Positions 36,926 to 46,867 of a stretch of 53,253 nt of DNA are shown here, piece by piece (within the stretch, counting starts at the first letter, position 1; each line of letters opens with the position of its first letter). Both the position numbers and the translations under genes were made by a program. The stretch is from Shewanella sp. NIFS-20-20. Lineage in GTDB: Bacteria; Pseudomonadota; Gammaproteobacteria; Enterobacterales; Shewanellaceae. The stretch spans positions 1 through 53,253 of the forward strand of contig NZ_JAHUTT010000024.1 in NCBI RefSeq assembly GCF_019209865.1, read 5' to 3'. The notes under the pieces were generated by a model that made no database searches, was not told where the DNA came from, and saw nothing but the letters and a program-made list of their open reading frames with translations.

Positions 36926-38017
36926 ATGAAAGATTCCGTCATCCGCAAGCTTGAAGGCTTGCTTGAGCGTCACGAAGAAGTCATGGCGCTGCTTAGTGAT
37001 GCAAGTGTGATTAGCGATCAAGATAGATTTCGTGGTTTGTCGCGCGAATATGCGCAATTAGAAGATGTGGTCAAAGGTTTTAAAGCTTATCAGCAAGCTC
37101 AAGCGGATTTAGAGACTGCGAAAGAGATGCTGGCCGAAGACGATCCTGAAATCAAGGAAATGGCGGAAGAAGAGATTCGTGAGGCTAAAGCTGCACTATT
37201 ACGTCTTGAAGATGAACTCCAAATTTTGTTACTGCCAAAAGATCCTAACGATGATCGCTGCGCGTTTGTGGAAATTCGTGCCGGTGCTGGTGGCGATGAG
37301 GCCGCGATTTTTGCCGGTGACTTATTCCGCATGTATAGCCGCTATGCCGAAGCGAACCGTTGGCAAGTAGAGATCATGAACCTCAATGAGGGCGAACATG
37401 GCGGCTTTAAAGAAGTGATTGCCAAGTTTAGTGGTGAATCCGTGTACGGCAAACTCAAGTTTGAGTCTGGCGGTCACCGTGTGCAACGTGTGCCTGAGAC
37501 TGAGTCTCAAGGTCGAGTGCATACATCGGCTTGTACTGTGGTGGTGATGCCAGAAGTCCCTGAAGCCGAAGCGATCCAAATTAATCCAGCCGACTTAAAA
37601 GTCGATACCTTCCGCGCCTCTGGGGCGGGTGGTCAGCACGTTAACAAAACCGATTCTGCCATTCGTATTACCCACATTCCCACAGGAACCATTGTTGAAT
37701 GTCAGGATCAGCGTTCGCAGCATAAAAACCGCGCGCAAGCCATGAGCGTGTTAGCGGCGCGACTGCAAGCTGCTGAAGATGAGAAGCGTCGTAGCGAAGA
37801 AGAATCGACGCGTCGTTCCTTGGTCGCCAGTGGTGATCGTTCTGAGCGCATTCGTACCTATAACTTCCCGCAAGGTCGCGTCAGTGATCATCGTATTAAC
37901 CTGACTTTGTATCGCTTGAATGAAGTGATGGAAGGCTCGCTCGATACCTTGATCGATCCTTTGATGCAAGAGCATCAAGCAGACTTGCTTGCCGCCTTGG
38001 CGGATGACCAAGGCTAA
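36926..38017 (+). CDS. prfA: Peptide chain release factor 1
   Basis: Reads UAA and UAG stop codons. The stop-recognition tripeptide is P190-E-T192 (the PxT class; E. coli has PAT). The catalytic GGQ is at residues 235-237 in [14 protein letters not shown], the glutamine methylated by PrmC encoded next. 363 residues against 360. Its start is 15 bases after the hemA stop. Confidence 0.98.
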   Translation: MKDSVIRKLEGLLERHEEVMALLSDASVISDQDRFRGLSREYAQLEDVVKGFKAYQQAQADLETAKEMLAEDDPEIKEMAEEEIREAKAALLRLEDELQILLLPKDPNDDRCAFVEIRAGAGGDEAAIFAGDLFRMYSRYAEANRWQVEIMNLNEGEHGGFKEVIAKFSGESVYGKLKFESGGHRVQRVPETESQGRVHTSACTVVVMPEVPEAEAIQINPADLKVDTFRASGAGGQHVNKTDSAIRITHIPTGTIVECQDQRSQHKNRAQAMSVLAARLQAAEDEKRRSEEESTRRSLVASGDRSERIRTYNFPQGRVSDHRINLTLYRLNEVMEGSLDTLIDPLMQEHQADLLAALADDQG

Positions 38018-38224
38018 TCAGTCTAGGTTAATCGCTTAACTGCATTTTGTCATTGGGCTGCCATCAGGGCTCAGTCTGAATGAAACGGTGGTGTCGGCGG
38101 GTTATTGTTGCCATCGCGCCTTCATAGAGCCTGAGCGGTTGAGCTGAACTTGTGATGGCGAAGCGTCAATGGCAGCGCGAGCTGGCGCGTACGCATCGCC
38201 TTTATGTTTATAGGATGGGTGTAC

Positions 38225-39070
38225 ATGACATTAGCTGAGACGATTGAACAAGCCCTTCGCCGGGCTTGTTTGCTTTTAAACGGCAGTAGCGATACCGCCG
38301 CCTTAGACAGCGAAATTTTACTGCAGCATGTGTTGGATAAAAATCGCACCTATTTATTTACTTGGGGCGATAAAAGGTTAACAGCCACCGAGGCCGAACG
38401 CTTTCAGCAGTTGCTGGCATTACGACTTGAGGGGCATCCTATTGCCCACTTGATTGGTGAGCGTGAGTTTTTTTCTCTGCCGTTTAAAGTTAACCCCACG
38501 ACCTTGATCCCAAGACCGGATACCGAAGTACTGGTTGAAACGGCGTTAGCTTTACCCTTGCCGAGTGGCGCGCGTGTACTTGATTTAGGCACGGGGACCG
38601 GCGCTATCGCCTTGAGCTTGGCCCATGAACGCCCACAGTGGCAGATAAAGGGGGTTGATAAGGTGGCCGCCGCCGTGGCATTGGCGTGCGAGAATCGGCA
38701 GATGCTAGGGCTTGAGAGGGTCGAGATCTGTCAAAGCGATTGGTTTAGTGCGGTCAGTGAGCAAGCTTTCGATCTCATCGTCTCAAATCCCCCATATATT
38801 GACGAGAATGATCATCACTTATCCCAAGGTGATGTGCGCTTTGAACCCTTGAGTGCATTAACTGCGGCTGATGCAGGATATCAGGATTTATTCTATATCG
38901 CCGAGCACAGTCGCGATCGCTTAGTGTCAGGTGGCTACTTATTGATGGAACACGGTTTTGAACAAGGTGCTAGGTTGCGTAACGCCTTGAGTGATATGGG
39001 GTATGTTGACGTCAAAACCATCAAAGACTACGGCGATAATGAGCGCTGCACCTTGGCTCGATGGCCGTAA
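38225..39070 (+). CDS. prmC: Release factor glutamine methyltransferase
   Basis: SAM-dependent enzyme that methylates the GGQ glutamine of RF1 and RF2. The SAM loop VLDLGTGTGAIALSLA and the catalytic NPPY (LIVSNPPYIDEND) are intact. From ATG 38225, with AGGATGGG upstream, it has 281 residues against 277. Unlike in E. coli, where prfA and prmC overlap, a 207-base gap without an obvious gene separates them here. Confidence 0.97.
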   Translation: MTLAETIEQALRRACLLLNGSSDTAALDSEILLQHVLDKNRTYLFTWGDKRLTATEAERFQQLLALRLEGHPIAHLIGEREFFSLPFKVNPTTLIPRPDTEVLVETALALPLPSGARVLDLGTGTGAIALSLAHERPQWQIKGVDKVAAAVALACENRQMLGLERVEICQSDWFSAVSEQAFDLIVSNPPYIDENDHHLSQGDVRFEPLSALTAADAGYQDLFYIAEHSRDRLVSGGYLLMEHGFEQGARLRNALSDMGYVDVKTIKDYGDNERCTLARWP

Positions 39071-39183
39071 CGAACCCACCGTTAGCGACGATACCGAGCG
39101 TCAACTGCCGGGCCTTGAATCGCCGTTAATGCGGGGCGTCATTACCCGGCCTTGATAAGGTCTGCCCGCTGGGGCGGATAGGT

Positions 39184-39212
39184 TTGGCCTGTTGCCAGCT
39201 TTCGGGTACACT
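39184..39212 (+). promoter_or_regulatory. Possible promoter of sirB2-sirB1
   Basis: -35 TTGGCC (39184-39189), 17-base spacer, -10 TACACT (39207-39212), 33 bases before the sirB2 start. Confidence 0.45.
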
Positions 39213-39244
39213 AGCGCCTTTGAATTTTTAGGCATAGGGAAATT

Positions 39245-39637
39245 ATGCAAATTTTTTACGATTTATATCCTGCGACCAAACACTTACACTTATTATTGAT
39301 CGCCTTAAGTGTGCTTTTTTTTGTGGTTCGTTTTGGTTTGCATATGGCGGGGTCGACCTTACTGCAACACAAGTTTGTTAAAATTGCCCCCCATGTCATC
39401 GATACCTTCTTATTGTTATCTGGGGTGGTCTTGTGTTTTATGATCAAGCAATATCCCATCGAAGCCCCATGGTTAACCGAAAAACTCATGGCAGTGGCGG
39501 CGTATATCCTCTTGGCTTATATGGCCATCAAGTCAAACCGTAATCGTTTATTTAAAATTTTTGCCTTCCTAGGCGCCATTGGTTGGTTGATGTTTGCCGC
39601 TAAACTCGCGGTACTGAAAACCACGGTGATTGTGTAA
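39245..39637 (+). CDS. sirB2: SirB2 family membrane protein
   Basis: A 130-residue inner-membrane protein with four hydrophobic segments, function unknown; E. coli YchQ has the same length. The family sequence KHLHLLLIALSVLFFVVRF at the N-terminus and the HVIDTFLLLSGV segment are visible. AGGGA lies directly upstream of the ATG. Its stop is two bases before sirB1. Confidence 0.92.
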   Translation: MQIFYDLYPATKHLHLLLIALSVLFFVVRFGLHMAGSTLLQHKFVKIAPHVIDTFLLLSGVVLCFMIKQYPIEAPWLTEKLMAVAAYILLAYMAIKSNRNRLFKIFAFLGAIGWLMFAAKLAVLKTTVIV

Positions 39638-39639
39638 CT

Positions 39640-40461
39640 GTGAGTAATATGTCTGTAGTCAATGTATCCCAGTCTGAGGCGGACACCGCCTTGGACTCTG
39701 TGTCTTTACCTGAAACACCATTAACCCTGTCTGTGCACCTAGGGTTCACCACGGGCGATAGGGCTAAGCAAGCTTGGTATGAAATTGCGGGTGGAGTATT
39801 GAGCCATTATTTAGTGGATCAACCGCAACGTCTGAAGGCACTATTGCAGTGGTTTTATCAAGACTTGGGCTTTCGTGTCCATCAAGATTATTACGGGGTG
39901 CAGGCAGCAGATTTAGCGACCTGTCTATTAAATCGTCAAGGCAATAGCACGACGTTATCGACCTTATTAATGTTGTTAGCCAAACAGTTAGATTTGAAAT
40001 TAGAGATGATCTTGTTGCCAGGCCATAGCTTACTGCAATGGCAACACCACAAGATCACCTACTATATTGACCCGTTAACCGGCCATTTTGTTGACCGTCA
40101 ATTCTTACATGCCATCGTCAGAGGTGAATTAGGCAATGCGGCGCCACTAAAAGCCAGTTATCTTAAACCGGTCACAGTGAAGCGTTTATTGACTCGATTG
40201 TTGCATGAAATTAAAGCGGGCTGCATTCTAAAGGGTCAATTCGAACCCGCCTTAGAATGTTGCAATTTATTATTGCAGTGGCACCCTGAGGATGCTCATT
40301 TGAATCGCGAGCGCGCTTTTATCGCTCAGCAATTGGGGTGTATTAGCTTGGCGGCTGCGGATCTTACTCATTTTATTGAGAATAGTCCCCACGACCCTGT
40401 GATTGAATTAGTGAAATTACAACTGAAAGAATTGGTTGATAAACCTGAGGTATATCACTGA
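39640..40461 (+). CDS. sirB1: SirB1/YchA transglutaminase-like and TPR protein
   Basis: About 270 residues of the SirB1 family: an N-terminal transglutaminase-like fold (LLNRQGNSTTLSTLLMLLAKQLDLKLEMILLPGHSLLQW, with no obvious catalytic cysteine at the usual place) and a C-terminal pair of TPR-type helices (GQFEPALECCNLLLQWHPEDAHLNRERAFIAQQLGC). The function is unknown. The start may be GTG 39640 or ATG 39649. Between sirB2 and a transporter-like gene; in E. coli kdsA follows directly. Confidence 0.9.
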   Translation: MSNMSVVNVSQSEADTALDSVSLPETPLTLSVHLGFTTGDRAKQAWYEIAGGVLSHYLVDQPQRLKALLQWFYQDLGFRVHQDYYGVQAADLATCLLNRQGNSTTLSTLLMLLAKQLDLKLEMILLPGHSLLQWQHHKITYYIDPLTGHFVDRQFLHAIVRGELGNAAPLKASYLKPVTVKRLLTRLLHEIKAGCILKGQFEPALECCNLLLQWHPEDAHLNRERAFIAQQLGCISLAAADLTHFIENSPHDPVIELVKLQLKELVDKPEVYH

Positions 40462-40517
40462 GTTAAGGCTCAGCTCCCAGGGAAAATCATAACTATAAAA
40501 ACTAGGGAGAGTAAATC

Positions 40518-41774
40518 ATGCAAGTTGCGACACAAGGCGCCTTGATCACCAACGATGCCACCACACTCGGTATATTGGCGGTGATCTTAGGCGCCGTATT
40601 TTATACCAATGCCAGCCAACATCCGTTTTGGCGTAAGTTTTATTCGGTGATCCCCGCCTTACTCTTGTGCTATTTCTTGCCATCGCTACTGAACACATTT
40701 GGCATAGTCGATGGCAATGCCTCATCCCTCTATTTTGTCGCTTCTCGTTACTTATTGCCTGCGTGTTTAGTGCTATTAATTCTTAGCGTCGATCTCAAGG
40801 CCATTATGGGACTTGGCCCTAAAGCGGTGATCATGTTCTTTACGGGCACTTTAGGCATAGTGATTGGTGGGCCGATTGCCTTGCTCACTATGTCGGCTAT
40901 CGATCCGAGCTTAACCGCCAACATGGGACCTGATTCGGTGTGGCGCGGTATGACAACGCTCGCGGGCAGCTGGATTGGTGGCGGCGCGAATCAGGCGGCC
41001 ATGAAAGAAATTTATGACGTTGGCGGCGAAATTTTCTCAGTGATGGTAACCGTCGATGTGATAGTCGCTAACATCTGGATGGCGGTGCTGTTAATGTTGG
41101 CCGCACGCGCTAAGCAAATCGATGCTCGTACTGGGGCGGATACCCGCGCAATTGAAGTATTAAAACAGAAAGTAGAACAATATCATGCCGATCATGCTCG
41201 TATCCCCAGCTTAAGCGATTTAATGCTTATCGTGGCAGTGGGCTTTGGTGTCACCGGCTTTGCCCATTTTTCGGCTGACTTTTTAGGGCCATTTTTCAGT
41301 GAAAACTATCCATGGACCGAGCAATACAGCCTCACGTCTAAGTTTTTCTGGTTAGTGGTAATAGTGACTTCCGTCGGCTTGGCCATGTCATTTTCGCCTG
41401 CGCGGCATTTAGAGGCTGCCGGTGCCTCTAAGGTGGCTTCTGCCTATTTATATATTTTAGTGGCAACCATCGGCTTACATATGGATGTCACTCGGATTAT
41501 CGATACCCCGATATATTTTATGGTTGGCATTATTTGGATGCTGGTACATGCGGCATTAATGCTCGGGGTGGCCAAGTTAATTAAGGCGCCTTTGTTCTAT
41601 ATGGCGGTTGGCAGTCAGGCCAATGTCGGTGGTGCCGCCTCGGCCCCGGTGGTCGCGGCGGCGTTTCACCCCGCTCTCGCGCCGGTTGGGGTGTTGCTGG
41701 CGGTACTAGGCTATGCTCTGGGAACATATATGGCGTGGTTTTGTGGCCAGTTATTGCAATTAAGCGCTCAGTAA
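40518..41774 (+). CDS. DUF819 family membrane protein
   Basis: A 418-residue integral membrane protein with about ten to eleven hydrophobic segments, of the DUF819 (YjcL-like) family, predicted transporter of unknown substrate. Family-type segments are WIGGGANQAAMKE and the C-terminal GSQANVGGAASAPVVAAAF. AGGGAG precedes the ATG. It is interposed between sirB1 and kdsA, which are adjacent in E. coli, and a hairpin (GGCAGGGGATT / AATCTCCTGCC, 41797-41826) separates it from kdsA. Confidence 0.88.
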   Translation: MQVATQGALITNDATTLGILAVILGAVFYTNASQHPFWRKFYSVIPALLLCYFLPSLLNTFGIVDGNASSLYFVASRYLLPACLVLLILSVDLKAIMGLGPKAVIMFFTGTLGIVIGGPIALLTMSAIDPSLTANMGPDSVWRGMTTLAGSWIGGGANQAAMKEIYDVGGEIFSVMVTVDVIVANIWMAVLLMLAARAKQIDARTGADTRAIEVLKQKVEQYHADHARIPSLSDLMLIVAVGFGVTGFAHFSADFLGPFFSENYPWTEQYSLTSKFFWLVVIVTSVGLAMSFSPARHLEAAGASKVASAYLYILVATIGLHMDVTRIIDTPIYFMVGIIWMLVHAALMLGVAKLIKAPLFYMAVGSQANVGGAASAPVVAAAFHPALAPVGVLLAVLGYALGTYMAWFCGQLLQLSAQ

Positions 41775-41873
41775 TTGTGACTAACGACTCTCTATGGCAG
41801 GGGATTTGAGCTTGAATCTCCTGCCCCTAGCGCCTAATTCGCGGTATAATTGCCGCATACTTGATGATATTGA

Positions 41874-42758
<885 letters not shown>

Positions 42759-42776
42759 CGCGTATCGTTTTCAGTC

Positions 42777-42804
42777 ACAACGCCCGGTTTACCGGGCGTT
42801 GTTG
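42777..42804 (+). terminator. Hairpin after kdsA
   Basis: CAACGCCCG / CGGGCGTTG followed by a short TTG; a stable stem with a poor T tract. Confidence 0.6.
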
Positions 42805-42831
42805 TAATGTCGATATAATGGAGGGCTTATC

Positions 42832-43089
42832 ATGGCAATCATTCAATTAGCGCCGCAGGCAAAAGCCACATTAGTGGCTCAACTTCAAATTTACCTAGAA
42901 GATCAACACGATATTGACATCGGTCAGTTTGATTGTGAATTCTTGCTGGATTTTGTGACCGAAAAAGCGGCGGGCCATTGGTATAACCAAGGGCTAGAAG
43001 ATGCTCGAGGCTTGATGCACGCTATGATATTAAGTAGTTTAGATGATGGCGAAGAGGCCGTTGATTCACGCAAGGTAACCCTAGATTAG
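42832..43089 (+). CDS. DUF2164 family protein
   Basis: A small acidic cytoplasmic protein of 85 residues. LYLEDQ-type spacing (QIYLEDQHDIDIGQFDCEFLLDF), KAAGHWYNQGLEDA and the C-terminal acidic tail match the DUF2164 family as I know it; function unknown. GGAGGG upstream of the ATG is a strong ribosome-binding site. Nine bases separate it from the next gene. Confidence 0.85.
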   Translation: MAIIQLAPQAKATLVAQLQIYLEDQHDIDIGQFDCEFLLDFVTEKAAGHWYNQGLEDARGLMHAMILSSLDDGEEAVDSRKVTLD

Positions 43090-43098
43090 GAACTAACT

Positions 43099-43335
43099 AT
43101 GGCTGTGGAACATCAAACACAACAACACCGATTTGTATGGCAAGCGGCTGAGTTAGCCTTGCTTGAGTATACCATTGCGGGAGACACCATCAATTTCACT
43201 CACACTTATGTGCCGGAGTCGTTGCGGGGCCAAGGGATCGCCGAGCAATTGGTTCGGGCCGGTTTAGCATGGGCTAAGGCTGAGAATTATCAGATTGAAG
43301 CGCGTTGTTGGTATGTGCAAAAGTTTTTGAAGTAA
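43099..43335 (+). CDS. YjdJ-type minimal GNAT N-acetyltransferase
   Basis: A 78-residue single-core GNAT protein of the COG2388/YjdJ group. It has the acetyl-CoA motif VPESLRGQGIAEQLVRAGLAWAK (R-G-x-G-x-A) and the closing EARCWYVQKFLK with a cysteine where the family usually has C-x-(Y/F)-V. The substrate is unknown. AGGAA lies eight bases before the ATG. Probably co-transcribed with the DUF2164 gene; convergent with the PanE-like gene two bases away. Confidence 0.88.
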   Translation: MAVEHQTQQHRFVWQAAELALLEYTIAGDTINFTHTYVPESLRGQGIAEQLVRAGLAWAKAENYQIEARCWYVQKFLK

Positions 43336-43337
43336 CG

Positions 43338-44261
43338 CTATGGTTGCGCGCGTTGCAAAATGGCTGCCACCAGTTCTTGATTGAGCGGCACGCGGATACC
43401 ATGTGTGGCGGCGCGACTGACGAGATAGCCATTAATGGCGTCGATTTCCGTCGCGCGACCATGATAGACATCTTGATGCATGGATGAGTAATTGGCCGAG
43501 GTCAAGGTTATCACTTGGGTCACTCTGGCTAATAATTGCTGTGGATTTAATGCGATGCCTTCAGCGGCAGCAACGGCAATGAATTCGTTAATAATTGTTA
43601 GTATTTGAGCGGCATACTCTGGCTTAGCGAGTTCTCCGTTGGTGCAATTATTGAGTGCAGTTAACGGATTGATCACGGCGTTTACCGCCAACTTTTGCCA
43701 AAGTGCACCAATGATATCACTTTGCCAATGACAATCATCAATGGCGCGTTCCACTTCAGCACGTAGTGAGCTTGAGAAGACGGGTGGCCTAAATTGCCCC
43801 CAGTGCGTCACGCCTTGACCTGTGTGTTTGATGGTATCTCGACTCACGCGCAGCGCGGCTTGTGAAGTGGTCCCTAGCAGCAATCCTCGTCCTGCCAACA
43901 TCGCATCCACGGCTAAGTGCGGCCCTAAGCCGTTATGCAACAGTAATATGTGGCAGTCTAAGGGCAATAACGGCATGAAAGGCGTTAAGGCGGTGACGAC
44001 TTGATGGGCTTTGACCGTGACTATTAGCAGTTGGATTTCTTGCAATTGCTCTCGGGTGAGACCCTCAACACTGAGACCCTGGTGCGGGGATTGACTGGTG
44101 AGACCATCGAGTTTAATCACCGTTAGGTGCCGCGGGATCGTCGCGGCTAAATCGCGCCATAACAGCACGCTGGCAATACCGGCATGCGCGAGTTGATGGT
44201 GCCACAGTTGGCCAATGGCACCAGCCCCGAGAATGGCAATATTAGCCGCTTGAGCACTCAT
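43338..44261 (-). CDS. panE: 2-dehydropantoate 2-reductase family protein
   Basis: Likely NADPH-dependent ketopantoate reductase of coenzyme A synthesis. The nucleotide motif is IAILGAGAIGQLWHHQLAHAG. The catalytic-lysine helix is KLAVNAVINPLTALNNCTNGEL and the substrate-binding GRATEIDAINGYLV is the family hallmark. 307 residues from ATG 44261 against 303 in E. coli. PanE-like paralogues exist, so the symbol is probable rather than certain. Its start overlaps the stop of the VanZ-like gene by four bases. Confidence 0.88.
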   Translation of the reverse strand: MSAQAANIAILGAGAIGQLWHHQLAHAGIASVLLWRDLAATIPRHLTVIKLDGLTSQSPHQGLSVEGLTREQLQEIQLLIVTVKAHQVVTALTPFMPLLPLDCHILLLHNGLGPHLAVDAMLAGRGLLLGTTSQAALRVSRDTIKHTGQGVTHWGQFRPPVFSSSLRAEVERAIDDCHWQSDIIGALWQKLAVNAVINPLTALNNCTNGELAKPEYAAQILTIINEFIAVAAAEGIALNPQQLLARVTQVITLTSANYSSMHQDVYHGRATEIDAINGYLVSRAATHGIRVPLNQELVAAILQRAQP

Positions 44262-44680
44262 TGAGTGTCGCTCCGCAGTGTGACTCTCAGGCGCTGAACC
44301 CCCCATAGCATCAGATAAAATAGGCCGACACCGGCCATATCAGCGATCCAATCAGCAAGCTCGGCACTGCGATAAGGCAAATAGGATTGCACGATTTCAA
44401 TCAATAAAGCATAACCTGCCATGATCACAATCAACACTGACCATTTAGGCTTAAAGGCTAGGTAGGTTAATAGGGATAAACAAAAAAAACTGCTCAGATG
44501 ACCAATTTTGTCTAAATAAGGGATCGCTTGAGAATAGCTAGGGCGAGAGAACACCAGATAGCTTATCACTAACACGCTAAGCAATAACGCCAGCTTAAAT
44601 AAAATACGTTTAACTATCACGGCATATAAATCGTTAACTAAATGAGCGCCCATCATATGCAAATGGGCTGAGGCTGTCAC
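44258..44680 (-). CDS. VanZ-like membrane protein
   Basis: A 140-residue inner-membrane protein with four hydrophobic segments and the VanZ-family core: DKIGHLSSFF, then YALLIEIVQSYLPYRSAELADWIADMAGVGLFYL. The biochemical role is unknown; in this setting there is no vancomycin link. The GTG start at 44680 is uncertain, since ATG codons at 44656 and 44653 are alternatives and no ribosome-binding site decides. Coupled by ATGA overlap to the PanE-like gene. Confidence 0.82.
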   Translation of the reverse strand: MTASAHLHMMGAHLVNDLYAVIVKRILFKLALLLSVLVISYLVFSRPSYSQAIPYLDKIGHLSSFFCLSLLTYLAFKPKWSVLIVIMAGYALLIEIVQSYLPYRSAELADWIADMAGVGLFYLMLWGVQRLRVTLRSDTQ

Positions 44681-44770
44681 CTGTGACGTTTGAAATAAGC
44701 TTTTATCTTCACCTAGGCGCCGATGGCAGTTAAAATTAGAGTTAATTTTATTAGGTTAGGAAATGTTGTT

Positions 44771-45256
44771 ATGCCTTCTTTTGATATTGTCTCTGAAGTT
44801 GATGAAGTTGAACTGCGCAATGCGGTCGCCAATTGTAAGCGTGATCTAGATTCACGCTTTGATTTTCGTGGGGTTGAGTGTGAGGTTGATTATAAAGATA
44901 ACCAGGTGAGCCTGCGTTCTGAATCTGATTTTCAATGTAACCAGATGGTGGAAGTATTGCGGACCGCGCTAAGTAAGCGCAATGTTGATCCTGCGGCAAT
45001 GGAAGTGGAAGATAAAGCTGTGCATTCAGGCAAGTTCTTCACCCTAAAAGTTAAATTCAAGCAAGGTATCGATACTGAAACCGCCAAAAAATTGGTGAAA
45101 GAAATCAAAGCCAGCAAGATTAAAGTCGTGGCAGCGATACAAGGGGATTCAGTACGGATCACAGGTAAGAAACGTGACGACTTACAGGCGGTGATGGCAT
45201 TGGCGCGTAACAGTGATTTAGGCCAGCCGTTCCAATTTAATAACTTCCGTGATTAA
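44771..45256 (+). CDS. yajQ: YajQ family nucleotide-binding protein
   Basis: 161 residues, two RNP-like folds. [33 protein letters not shown] and the C-terminal [25 protein letters not shown] are the family signature. YajQ homologues bind c-di-GMP or nucleotides and act as regulators in some species. The ATG at 44771 has AGGAAA about ten bases upstream; the frame extends to 44723 but family alignment favours MPSFDIV. Followed by a perfect inverted repeat. Confidence 0.96.
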   Translation: MPSFDIVSEVDEVELRNAVANCKRDLDSRFDFRGVECEVDYKDNQVSLRSESDFQCNQMVEVLRTALSKRNVDPAAMEVEDKAVHSGKFFTLKVKFKQGIDTETAKKLVKEIKASKIKVVAAIQGDSVRITGKKRDDLQAVMALARNSDLGQPFQFNNFRD

Positions 45257-45261
45257 TGAGT

Positions 45262-45291
45262 GTGATGACTGCCCAATGGGCAGTCATCACA
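45262..45291. repeat. Perfect inverted repeat between yajQ and ampG
   Basis: GTGATGACTGCCC / GGGCAGTCATCAC with loop AAT, a long exact stem in the convergent gap. Neither strand shows a T run after it, so it may end both transcripts inefficiently or protect their 3' ends. Confidence 0.65.
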
Positions 45292-45303
45292 ATTAGCGGT
45301 GCA

Positions 45304-46707
45304 TTAAGAAGAGCTATTGGGTGAGTGGCCGGTTTTTGCTTCGGTTTTTGTCACTTGCGCTGCCGGTACGTTGCGACTAACTAGATGAATGAGGATTAAC
45401 ACCGGGAAGCCTATCAGGCTGCAGGTAATAAAAAAGCTGACATAGCCAAAGGCATCGACATATTCGCCGGAGAAACCCGCCACGAATTTGGGAAACAACA
45501 ACATGATGGAAGATAGCAGTGCGTATTGTGTTGCTGTGTGGCCACTTGAGGTCAGACTCGACAGATAGGCGATAAAGGCTGCGGTGGCGATCCCTGCACT
45601 CAAGTTGTCGATGGCAATCACCAGCGTCAGCAGTGACACGTTGTAGCCTATGGCGGCTTGTAGGGCAAACAATAGGTTCGTCGAGGCCACTAGCAATGCC
45701 CCGAGAAACAAGATCTTCATGATGCCAAACTTGTTCACCAGCAGCCCTCCGAGAGCCGCACCCACCAAGGTCATGATCAGGCCATAAACCTTAGATAAAA
45801 ACGCGATTTCCTCTTTTGAAAAGCCCATATCGACGTAAAAAACGTTAGCCATAATACCCATGACGATATCTGAGATGCGGTAACAGGAAATCATCAAGAG
45901 TATTAGCAGTGCGTGTTTGCCATAGCGTTTAAAAAAATCGGCGAAGGGGACAACAGCGGCGCAGTAAAGCCAAGAGAGCCCAGCGGCCAACCAACGAGGG
46001 TAGCGTTGATTAAAATCGGCTTTTATTTGACGCTCTTGCTCATCGACCGCTTGGGTGTCCACCATAGGCTCTTGGGCACACAGGGTCGTGATGATGCCGA
46101 CAATCATCATGGCGGCCATGGCCATGTAGGCGGTTTGCCAGCCGACAAGCGAGTAGCCATCTTCTGTGGGAGAGGCCCAGGCGGCGATAGTCAGTGCGCC
46201 AGCGGTGGCGAGGATCATGGCGGAGCGATAGCCCATCTGATATGCCGCGGCTAAGGCTGCCTGCATCTTCTCAGGGGCGGAGTCAATCCGAAAGGCATCC
46301 ACCACAATATCTTGAGTGGCAGAGGCGATTGCGACCATCAAGGCAAAAACTGCCATAGTTTTCAGATCCTGTTGAGGGTCGGTATAAGCCATGCCCAATA
46401 TCGCAATAACTAATACAGACTGGGCAACTAACATCCAACTGCGGCGCCGCCCTAATAATGGTGTTAATGGCAGAGACACTCTGTCAACCAAAGGCGACCA
46501 AATCCATTTGACAGCATAGGCCAAGGCAATCCAGCTGAAATAGCCAATGGCGGCGCGATCTACCCCAGCTTCTCTTAACCAAAACGACAGCGTGGAAAAT
46601 ACCAACATCAAGGGTAAGCCGGAAGAAAAGCCAAGTAAGAGTAAAATCAGTACACGTCGCTGACAATACACAGAAAAAGGCGCGATAAGGCGCGAAACAA
46701 ATGACAT
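45304..46707 (-). CDS. ampG: AmpG muropeptide permease
   Basis: MFS transporter that imports GlcNAc-anhydroMurNAc peptides for wall recycling, the products of transglycosylases such as MltB in this window. The N-terminus RRVLILLLLGFSSGLPLMLV...STLSFWLREAGV is diagnostic. KWIWSPLVDR and GRRRSWM in the first half and AFIAYLSSLTSSGHTATQYALLSS in the second are conserved. 467 residues against 491. Its position near yajG matches E. coli, with two genes between them here. Confidence 0.95.
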   Translation of the reverse strand: MSFVSRLIAPFSVYCQRRVLILLLLGFSSGLPLMLVFSTLSFWLREAGVDRAAIGYFSWIALAYAVKWIWSPLVDRVSLPLTPLLGRRRSWMLVAQSVLVIAILGMAYTDPQQDLKTMAVFALMVAIASATQDIVVDAFRIDSAPEKMQAALAAAYQMGYRSAMILATAGALTIAAWASPTEDGYSLVGWQTAYMAMAAMMIVGIITTLCAQEPMVDTQAVDEQERQIKADFNQRYPRWLAAGLSWLYCAAVVPFADFFKRYGKHALLILLMISCYRISDIVMGIMANVFYVDMGFSKEEIAFLSKVYGLIMTLVGAALGGLLVNKFGIMKILFLGALLVASTNLLFALQAAIGYNVSLLTLVIAIDNLSAGIATAAFIAYLSSLTSSGHTATQYALLSSIMLLFPKFVAGFSGEYVDAFGYVSFFITCSLIGFPVLILIHLVSRNVPAAQVTKTEAKTGHSPNSSS

Positions 46708-46788
46708 AGCAAAAAATGAGTGACTAATTGTGGGGTTAGCTTACGGTGCTGTTATGGCTTGGGCAAGTAAAACAGCGGCGGGGCCATA

Positions 46789-46818
46789 AAAGAAAAATAG
46801 CCCGGCAAGCCGGGCTAA
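46789..46818 (-). terminator. Terminator of the small unknown gene
   Basis: On the minus strand, TAGCCCGGC / GCCGGGCTA then TTTTTCTTTT, located 50 bases after the stop of the gene at 46868. Confidence 0.85.
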
Positions 46819-46867
46819 TAGGTTGACATCTTCAAGGCTTCCATCCTAGTTAATGGCGTTATTGCAA

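Noticed and set aside
36926..38017. PET instead of PAT in the RF1 stop-reading motif
   Set aside because: The PxT class allows this residue; other gammaproteobacterial RF1 proteins have PET as far as I recall, so it is not evidence of altered decoding.
38154..38237. 27-codon frame before prmC
   Set aside because: No ribosome-binding site, overlaps the prmC start, and no recognisable sequence.
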